A DNA stretch of 64,000 bases from contig JASJOG010000145.1 in NCBI GenBank assembly GCA_030142905.1, positions 62,001-126,000 on the forward strand, given 5' to 3'. This document shows, one piece after another, positions 62,401 through 64,000 of the stretch; position 1 is the first letter of the stretch, and each line of letters opens with the position of its first letter. Source of the DNA: Heliopora coerulea. Taxonomy: Eukaryota; Cnidaria; Anthozoa; Scleralcyonacea; Helioporidae. The notes below the pieces were generated by a model. That model was not told the origin of the DNA, ran no database searches, and saw nothing but the letters and a program-made list of their open reading frames with translations. A program made the position numbers and the translations under genes.

Positions 62401-63060
62401 AGATTAGGGTTAAATTACCCCTGGCGATGGTGAGCCTACGCCTGACCCCGTTTTAAAAAGTTTTGGGGATATGGATACTAACGCGAGCATGTGAGACCGC
62501 GAGAAGGTCAGTTGTGAAAGGGAACTGGTCACTAAATAAGGGTTTTACGCATATGAGGATTGTGACACGATCGTGATCTGGTCACGTTGTTGCACTATCA
62601 ACGAGTTACGACTGCAGCGTCCGTGTCAACGAAGATTTAAAATTTTTAATACAGAATTCGGCGAATTAACATAGCAAACGAAATATATGTGGAAAAACAT
62701 AGCACCACTGCAAAAATGTTCGAAAGACGGAGTGTTTTGTGATCCACCATTTTCAATGCTAAAAATCTGTCTACATGACCTCTCCTATCACTATGTAATG
62801 CATCTTTACATTATGAAGGCAGTGGTTTCATTTGTTGAGGAACTTACGAGTCAGTCTGGCTTCTAAGTCCTCCAAGGTAGAAGTTTTTGTCAAGGTTCAA
62901 AAAAGTGTTTTTTCCAGCCGTTTGACTTGATGCATTGTGTTGTATGTTTATATTCATCTCTGCGTAGTTCTTTACTCTTATCAACTCAATCGAGTACCAT
63001 TTGTTTCTTGACAGAGCAAATTCGCTCAACACCAACACGGTACCAGAGCCAGCATTGAAT
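32057..63060 (-). CDS. Gene B: LamG/EGF/PAN protein, 5' end outside window
   Basis: Exons in order are 62848-63060, 61892-62034, 58510-58629, 55656-55772, 54218-54340, 52070-52189, 49598-49778, 47009-47221, 44539-44681, 44078-44197, 42591-42707, 42025-42147, 40416-40652, 37900-38124, 35924-36046, 34662-34787 and a tentative 32057-32091. They sum to 2479 nt and stay in frame from an incoming phase 2. The order is (LG1 missing) LG2-LG3, EGF a, b, c, d, a full LamG, EGF a, b, c, PAN1, PAN2, EGF e, f. It has all of gene A's second half plus EGFs c and d in its first module. It is predicted to be secreted, but the signal peptide is beyond 64000. It is a tandem paralogue of A, and all its EGFs have at least six cysteines. 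Confidence 0.8.
32640..32895. repeat. Second TTTCACATATGAAA palindrome array
   Basis: The same motif family as 24755-25345 (TATGTGAA, CACATGCGAAA, TTTCACATGTGA). It lies in the putative last intron of gene B. Confidence 0.75.
33345..33492. mobile_element. 148-bp piggyBac-like MITE
   Basis: Left end AGGCTATTTTCCACTAAGCA and right end TTAGTCAAAAACACCC are related, with GCGCGAA / TTCGCACG inside. TTAA stands at both edges (about 33341 and 33489). Confidence 0.55.
33620..33900. repeat. TATAA/AATAT low-complexity tract
   Basis: Nearly pure A/T with (ATAAT)n at 33825-33890. No feature within it. Confidence 0.9.
34285..34618 (+). mobile_element. MITE, AACTCTAAAAAGACTGGAAC family, copy 2
   Basis: Left end AAACTCTAAAAAGACTGGAA and right end TTCCAGTCTTTTTAGAGTTC are nearly perfect inverted repeats of about 28 bp. 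The interior matches 39004-39363. It ends 44 nt below exon EGFf of gene B. Confidence 0.85.
34662..34787 (-). CDS. Gene B: calcium-binding EGF, type f
   Basis: 126-nt phase 1-1 exon: [34 protein letters not shown] and ICEKG. It pairs with 5291. The acceptor is TTCTAAG and the donor is GTGAGT. An inverted-repeat MITE ends about 45 nt past the donor. Confidence 0.88.
35098..35640 (+). mobile_element. Truncated LINE: reverse-transcriptase C-terminus and tail
   Basis: A frame from about 35112 encodes [16 protein letters not shown] and [17 protein letters not shown], then shifts near 35238 to [16 protein letters not shown]. This is the C-terminal region of a non-LTR polymerase. A (ATGTT)n tail spans about 35495-35625. 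It is 5' truncated and broken. Confidence 0.75.
35924..36046 (-). CDS. Gene B: EGF-like, type e
   Basis: 123-nt phase 1-1 exon: [26 protein letters not shown] and SECIG. It is the basic EGF paired with 6675. The acceptor is CTAG and the donor is GTGCGT. Confidence 0.85.
36425..36535. repeat. CTGGCGTTAGCCAG repeat copy
   Basis: CCTTTCCCGGAGCGAG, GAGTAAAATAGTCTGGCG, GTCTTATCCCACCGAG. Same family as 29080 and 44405. Confidence 0.6.
36765..37575 (-). mobile_element. Truncated LINE with intact C-terminal polymerase frame
   Basis: A 193-codon open frame (37535-36954) encodes the post-catalytic end of a non-LTR reverse transcriptase: [50 protein letters not shown] and [15 protein letters not shown]. 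The 3' UTR runs to a (CATCAT)n tail at about 36767-36783. Palm and endonuclease parts are absent, so it cannot move. It lies in the EGFe-PAN2 intron of gene B. Confidence 0.85.
37588..37861. mobile_element. Inverted-repeat element related to 10680-11323
   Basis: It starts GCCCCCTTCAAACGCTTTCA and ends TGCTCAAAGCGTTTGGCCAG, with TGTTGAAC/GTTCAACA subterminal repeats. It is smaller than the 644-bp element but similar in layout. It ends 38 nt from exon PAN2 of gene B. Confidence 0.6.
37900..38124 (-). CDS. Gene B: PAN/apple-like domain 2
   Basis: 225-nt phase 1-1 exon reading [42 protein letters not shown] and [13 protein letters not shown]. The acceptor is CAAATTTAG and the donor is GTAAGC. 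It pairs with 7314. Confidence 0.85.
38485..38505. repeat. Short GTTAGGGTTAGGG tract
   Basis: Three TTAGGG-like units in the PAN1-PAN2 intron of gene B. Confidence 0.5.
38750..38771. repeat. Poly-G run
   Basis: About 18 consecutive G with a GGGAA lead. Similar runs are at about 3859 and 16039. Such runs can form quadruplexes and are prone to sequencing length error. Confidence 0.9.
39004..39363 (+). mobile_element. MITE, AACTCTAAAAAGACTGGAAC family, copy 3
   Basis: Ends TGAACTCTAAAAAGACTGGG and CCAGTCTCTTTAGAGTTCA, 360 bp, the same interior as copy 2. It lies in the PAN1-PAN2 intron of gene B, whereas gene A's copy lies in the same intron but at its other end and reversed. Confidence 0.85.
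40060..40410 (+). mobile_element. tRNA-derived SINE family 1 next to PAN1
   Basis: The head at 40283-40358 has A box TAGCTCAATGGTTAGAGCG and B box GGTTTCGGGTTCGATC. The body matches 24400-24665. It ends with (ATCT) units only a few nt from the PAN1 donor at 40414-40415. Confidence 0.7.
40416..40652 (-). CDS. Gene B: PAN/apple-like domain 1
   Basis: 237-nt phase 1-1 exon with eight cysteines: [28 protein letters not shown] and KKCG, then HNFYKKG. It pairs with 10383. A tRNA-type SINE ends immediately beyond its donor. Confidence 0.83.
40690..41090 (-). mobile_element. LINE 3' fragment with polymerase C-terminus
   Basis: On the minus strand a frame from about 41075 encodes [20 protein letters not shown] and [11 protein letters not shown] then a stop, the WNSLP-type end of a non-LTR polymerase. 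The 3' UTR runs to (ATCATC)n at about 40693. It is inserted between sequences matching gene A near 10.65 and 11.33 kb. Confidence 0.7.
42025..42147 (-). CDS. Gene B: calcium-binding EGF, type c (second module)
   Basis: 123-nt phase 1-1 exon: [18 protein letters not shown] and [18 protein letters not shown]. It is almost identical to 13045 in gene A, and part of the flanking intron is conserved too. Confidence 0.88.
42255..42562. repeat. AATGAT/GATAAT microsatellite
   Basis: About 300 bp between exons EGFc and EGFb of gene B. Position matches the gene A array but unit composition differs. Confidence 0.95.
42591..42707 (-). CDS. Gene B: EGF-like, type b (second module)
   Basis: 117-nt phase 1-1 exon: [31 protein letters not shown] and FCKG. 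The acceptor is TTCTAG and the donor is GTGCGG. A GATAAT microsatellite begins within about 30 nt of its donor. Confidence 0.87.
42825..43005. repeat. Repeat shared with 63755-63925
   Basis: GAAACCTTAGCCC, AAAACTTACAATT-like and GATAACACAT sequences recur in the same order at the right edge of the window. Class unknown. Confidence 0.5.
44078..44197 (-). CDS. Gene B: EGF-like, type a (second module)
   Basis: 120-nt phase 1-1 exon: [32 protein letters not shown] and SCTG. All six cysteines are kept, unlike its gene A counterpart at 15713. The LG3-to-EGFa intron is only about 340 bp. Confidence 0.87.
44405..44515. repeat. CTGGAGTTAGCCAG repeat copy
   Basis: TCTCTTTCCCGGTGAAAGCT through GAAGTCCTACCC, the same family as 29080 and 36425. 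It lies in the short intron between LG3 and EGFa of gene B. Confidence 0.6.
44539..44681 (-). CDS. Gene B: second LamG, LG3
   Basis: 143 nt, phase 2 to 1: [20 protein letters not shown] and VTTCTSYKG. The acceptor is TCCTAG and the donor is GTAAGT. It pairs with 16310 in gene A. Confidence 0.88.
44770..44960. mobile_element. 190-bp MITE (single copy in gene B)
   Basis: TTTGGTACATTGCGATTGTC ... CAAGTGTAAACGG. It matches both tandem copies in the paralogous gene A intron. Confidence 0.65.
45215..45395. repeat. Foldback element, gene B copy
   Basis: ACTGAGATCTTGAGAATCC and GAGTAAACAACAAGACGTGG on the left are mirrored by CACTTCTTGTTGTTCATTC and GGTTCTCAAGATCTCAGTA on the right. Confidence 0.75.
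45540..45840. repeat. Repeat cluster, GACGTCATT family
   Basis: Reverse-oriented relatives of 12070-12600 (AGTACAGAGACATGGATGA, AACCGGAAAAATACC, GAAATGACGTCATTCATG). Confidence 0.6.
47009..47221 (-). CDS. Gene B: second LamG, LG2
   Basis: 213 nt, phase 2-2: [36 protein letters not shown], then [17 protein letters not shown]. The acceptor is CTGTAG and the donor is GTAAGT. It is the closest relative of 18538. Confidence 0.88.
47318..48052 (+). mobile_element. DNA-element remnant with MADF-type domain fragment
   Basis: An open frame from 47684 encodes [37 protein letters not shown], which resembles the first half of a MADF (Myb/SANT-like) DNA-binding domain. In-frame codons upstream (NNEFLKV) fit its start. 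Such genes accompany PIF/Harbinger transposons. A 78-bp palindrome (47436-47511, GACTGGTCGGC arms) lies beside it. It is probably inactive. Confidence 0.55.
48060..49597. other. LG1-LG2 intron of gene B, nothing recognised
   Basis: No exon, RNA or repeat with clear ends. A part near 48.58-48.70 kb resembles gene A at 19.27 and 20.38-20.48 kb, fitting shared descent of the intron. Confidence 0.4.
49598..49778 (-). CDS. Gene B: second LamG, LG1
   Basis: 181 nt, phase 1 to 2: [16 protein letters not shown] and [20 protein letters not shown]. It is very close to the gene A copy at 22254. The donor is AG then GTAAGA. Confidence 0.87.
49955..50260. repeat. Possible interspersed repeat
   Basis: GATTCTGATTGGCTAAGAGC, AACACACACCCGTGAG and CAAATAGCACTCGT suggest a moderately old repeat. 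Ends not found and class unknown. Confidence 0.35.
50440..51410. other. Intron of gene B, nothing recognised
   Basis: Between EGFd and LG1. No coding match to the family and no clear repeat ends. Confidence 0.35.
51414..51559. mobile_element. 146-bp MITE with CAATTATTGGAT ends
   Basis: CAATTATTGGATGAGGCTAA and ATATCAAGAATTATCC on the left are mirrored by GGATAATTCTTGATAT and TAAGCCGAATCCAATAATTG on the right. Inside, a second stem uses CCGAGGTCAACGTTATC. Confidence 0.8.
51763..51846. mobile_element. 84-bp foldback element
   Basis: ACTATACATTAGGGATAGTT and AAATTTCAATTA are mirrored by TAATTGAAATTT and ATTATCCCTAATGTATAGT. Confidence 0.8.
52070..52189 (-). CDS. Gene B: calcium-binding EGF, type d
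   Basis: 120-nt phase 1-1 exon: [35 protein letters not shown] and TCK. It is a good cbEGF with an NGT glycosylation motif. The acceptor ends CTTGTCGAG and the donor is GTACGT. It is the only copy of this type in the window. Confidence 0.85.
52369..52601. mobile_element. Foldback element, about 90-bp arms
   Basis: GCTCAAAATTCGAAGATTTA ... CACGAATAAAGTTTAATAG on the left mirror CTATTAAACTTTATTCGTG ... TAAATCTACGAATTTTGAGC on the right. The centre has GTTGCCAACGCGCAACG. Confidence 0.8.
53136..53168. repeat. Short CCCTAATCC tract
   Basis: AACCCTAATCC units, imperfect, telomere-like. Confidence 0.45.
53302..53985 (-). mobile_element. 684-bp inverted-repeat element with open frame
   Basis: About 120-bp arms (GTGAACTCAATTTTTACAAC / CCAGTTAACATGAATAGAG...) are opposed. 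On the minus strand an open frame reads in from the right arm: [20 protein letters not shown] then [18 protein letters not shown] to a stop at 53698. The left arm starts the same way ([12 protein letters not shown]) but stops early. Function unknown. Confidence 0.65.
54218..54340 (-). CDS. Gene B: calcium-binding EGF, type c, with a seventh cysteine
   Basis: 123-nt phase 1-1 exon: [35 protein letters not shown] and YCRG. A CC pair gives seven cysteines, so one is free or the pairing is altered. Gene A has no equivalent in its first module. Confidence 0.86.
55129..55473. mobile_element. 345-bp element with long inverted ends
   Basis: AACCTCATACCCAGGGTCTT and CACTCGCTGGAGAAAGACCC on the left are mirrored by GATCTTTCTCAAGCGTTC and CCTGGGTACGAGGTT on the right. 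The arms are about 75 bp, ending in CACGTG on both sides. Confidence 0.8.
55656..55772 (-). CDS. Gene B: EGF-like, type b (first module)
   Basis: 117-nt phase 1-1 exon: [27 protein letters not shown] and KYCKG. It has a good calcium-binding DVDEC start and a possible N-glycosylation site (NLT). The acceptor is TTCTAG and the donor is GTAAGA. Confidence 0.88.
56276..56372. repeat. 16-bp tandem repeat GCGCGTTATGGATGAA
   Basis: Four clean units plus two GGAGACCGCGTTATGGAT variants. It is preceded by CTCGCTATAACGC, which mirrors part of the unit. Confidence 0.85.
56380..57470. other. Intron of gene B, nothing recognised
   Basis: A short TA run at 57075-57095 and no gene. GGGGCAGAGACGATCTGCCC near 56990 is a small hairpin. 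Confidence 0.35.
57471..57688. mobile_element. 218-bp near-perfect palindrome
   Basis: The arms are about 100 bp: GTCTAGTGATAAAGATTATT ... TTTGAAAAGAAATTTAATGA mirrored exactly from TCATTAAATTTCTTTTCAAA to CACTAGAC. The loop is short. Palindromes this long suggest a recent foldback insertion. Confidence 0.85.
58205..58265. repeat. Short AACCCTAAT tract
   Basis: TTAACCCTAATCATAACC-type degenerate units; gene A has a related stretch at about 15335-15370 and gene B at about 43790-43830. Confidence 0.45.
58510..58629 (-). CDS. Gene B: EGF-like, type a (first module)
   Basis: 120-nt phase 1-1 exon: [32 protein letters not shown] and SCKG. All six cysteines are present. It contains no CpG dinucleotide, unlike its paralogues, and sits in the CpG-poor block. 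Confidence 0.87.
59186..59833. mobile_element. hAT-like non-autonomous element with 8-bp target duplication
   Basis: Ends CAGTGGCATAGGAAGC and GCTTCCTATGCCACTG are perfect 16-bp inverted repeats. ATATCAGT flanks both sides (59178-59185, 59834-59841). An 8-bp duplication and CA-GTGGC-type ends fit hAT elements. No transposase frame remains. Confidence 0.85.
60300..60420 (-). mobile_element. LINE/SINE 3' end with GATA tail
   Basis: TAGATAGATAGATAG then AGAACTTTATTTACCC, the reverse of a GGGTAAATAAAG end with a TATC tail. Only the end was recognised. Confidence 0.5.
60590..60900. repeat. Repeat related to 17510-17890
   Basis: It shares ACTGAGCC, GTGATTATTTGAAAGAAA-like, CTCAGCAACATTT and GATAATCACCTG in order, without the nested MITE. 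Confidence 0.5.
61892..62034 (-). CDS. Gene B: first LamG, LG3
   Basis: 143 nt, phase 2 to 1: [19 protein letters not shown] and VTTCSSYKG. The region before the first cysteine (TTKMATR) differs from the GIETG of other copies. The acceptor is TTCTAG and the donor is GTAAGT. Confidence 0.85.
62280..62412. repeat. Telomere-like TTAGGR array
   Basis: GATTAGGGTTAGGATTAGAG units for about 130 bp, the plus-strand sense TTAGGG with many A substitutions. It lies between LG2 and LG3 of gene B's first LamG. Confidence 0.75.
62848..63060 (-). CDS. Gene B: first LamG, LG2
   Basis: 213 nt, phase 2-2: [29 protein letters not shown], then [12 protein letters not shown]. The acceptor is CTTTAG and the donor is GTAAGT. 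The LG1 exon expected upstream is not found between 63060 and 64000, so it lies beyond the edge. Confidence 0.85.
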
Positions 63061-63179
63061 CTAAAGTTTGAAATAGAGAACCATACCAAAATTAAGTCTG
63101 TTTGGATGCACAGCCATCTTGAAAATCACACCACCTGCTGAAGACATACTATGAAACATAACATCACTCCACACCAAAA

Positions 63180-63440
63180 CATATTGATAGATAGATAGAC
63201 TGATAGATGTTTAGACAGATAGACAAACAGACAAATAGATGGAAAGACAGACAGATAGATAGACGGACAGACGGACAGACAGACAGACGGACAGACAGAC
63301 GGACAGACAGGCAGACAGACAGACAGACAGACAGACGGACAAATAGACGGGTGGGCGGACGGACAAACAGACACACAGACGGGCGGACGGACGGACAGAT
63401 AGATAGATAAATTTATTTTAAAAAAATCACATCGCAGCAC
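63180..63440 (-). repeat. GATA/GACA/GACG microsatellite at a retroelement tail
   Basis: GATAGATAGACTG grading to CAGACAGACGGACAGAC and back to GATAGATAAATTTATTTT. The open frames on both strands are low-complexity artefacts. Confidence 0.9.
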
Positions 63441-64000
63441 AGAAACGTAATGGCGTAATTTTTAAGGGTTACTATTAGTAACCCTTATCGAAAATCCCAG
63501 TTGATGATCAGCCCGAAAATTTCCTCATACTCTTAGATATACACCTGCAGGTGAATATAACAGTGGGGGCACAGAAACAAGATAACGGTAAAAGTCTCCC
63601 AAAACTTGCAAGAAATTAAAAAAAAGTTACTTTTTGGCGATAAAAGTTGGTCTTTGTCATTTGTACTGTTACCCTGTAAATTTTCTTCTGCACCGGCGAC
63701 GGAAATTAGCATTTGGATCCAATAGATAACGGATAGATGACTAGTCCAGTCTCCATCTTGACCAGGGATGGTACCAATGGGGGACAGAGGTAGTTAAATC
63801 TTTCCCATTGAGAAACCTTAGCCCCCTGTGTGGAAAAACTTACAATTTGTCGGGGAATTCTAACTGATGATAACACATTTTTATTTAGTACGAGCTGCGA
63901 GTACTTGTTATTGATATAGCCAGGAAAAATAACAGGTTTTTCTCTACATGTCATAAACCAAAACAATATATACTGCGGTTCAAGGCAGTCTATGGCGATT
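63441..64000. other. Right edge, intron of gene B
   Basis: It holds a small inverted pair (AAGGGTTACTATTAGTAACC at about 63464) and the repeat shared with 42825. The LG1 exon needed before 63060 is not present. Confidence 0.45.

Noticed and set aside
63126..63440. Ser/Cys/Val/Pro repeat protein frames
   Set aside because: Translation of the GACA/GATA microsatellite.

Overview
The window looks like nuclear DNA of an anthozoan cnidarian, most likely a stony coral or sea anemone. The evidence is short single-domain exons separated by 0.5-4 kb AT-rich introns, TTAGGG-type interstitial repeats, tRNA-headed SINEs, many small inverted-repeat elements, and secreted LamG/EGF/PAN proteins of a kind known from cnidarian extracellular matrix. 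The phylum is an inference; another invertebrate is possible. There is no bacterial, organellar or viral gene block and no CRISPR array.

All host coding sequence I can support is on the minus strand and belongs to three neighbouring genes of one family. Gene B enters from the right edge and runs from 63060 down to about 32.06 kb; its 5' end is outside the window. Gene A is complete or nearly so. It starts with a signal-peptide exon at 30199 and runs to about 4.26 kb, and its 16 clear exons plus a short candidate last exon join in frame to about 821 codons. Gene Z starts with a signal-peptide exon at 2460, has one PAN exon at 1456-1689, and leaves the window on the left through a 1.1 kb CCTA/CCAG microsatellite.

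Genes A and B are tandem paralogues. Reading 5' to 3', A is signal peptide - LamG - EGFa - EGFb - LamG - EGFa - EGFb - EGFc - PAN1 - PAN2 - EGFe - EGFf. B is (LamG) - EGFa - EGFb - EGFc - EGFd - LamG - EGFa - EGFb - EGFc - PAN1 - PAN2 - EGFe - EGFf. Each LamG domain is split over three exons (LG1, LG2, LG3; phases 1-2, 2-2, 2-1), and every EGF or PAN domain is one phase 1-1 exon. The LG-EGF module is therefore repeated inside each gene as well as between genes. The proteins are predicted to be secreted, to bind calcium or carbohydrate/protein ligands, and to act in extracellular matrix or at the cell surface.

The introns and intergenic DNA are packed with repeats: several MITE and foldback families with visible terminal inverted repeats, a Tc1/mariner remnant, a hAT-like element with an 8-bp target duplication, piggyBac-like TTAA elements, truncated LINEs, tRNA-derived SINEs, a MADF-domain remnant, and long microsatellites. 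A CpG-poor block at about 58.0-61.4 kb stands out from the CpG-containing DNA around it. Exon edges were set by eye from splice consensus, reading frame and comparison of paralogues.
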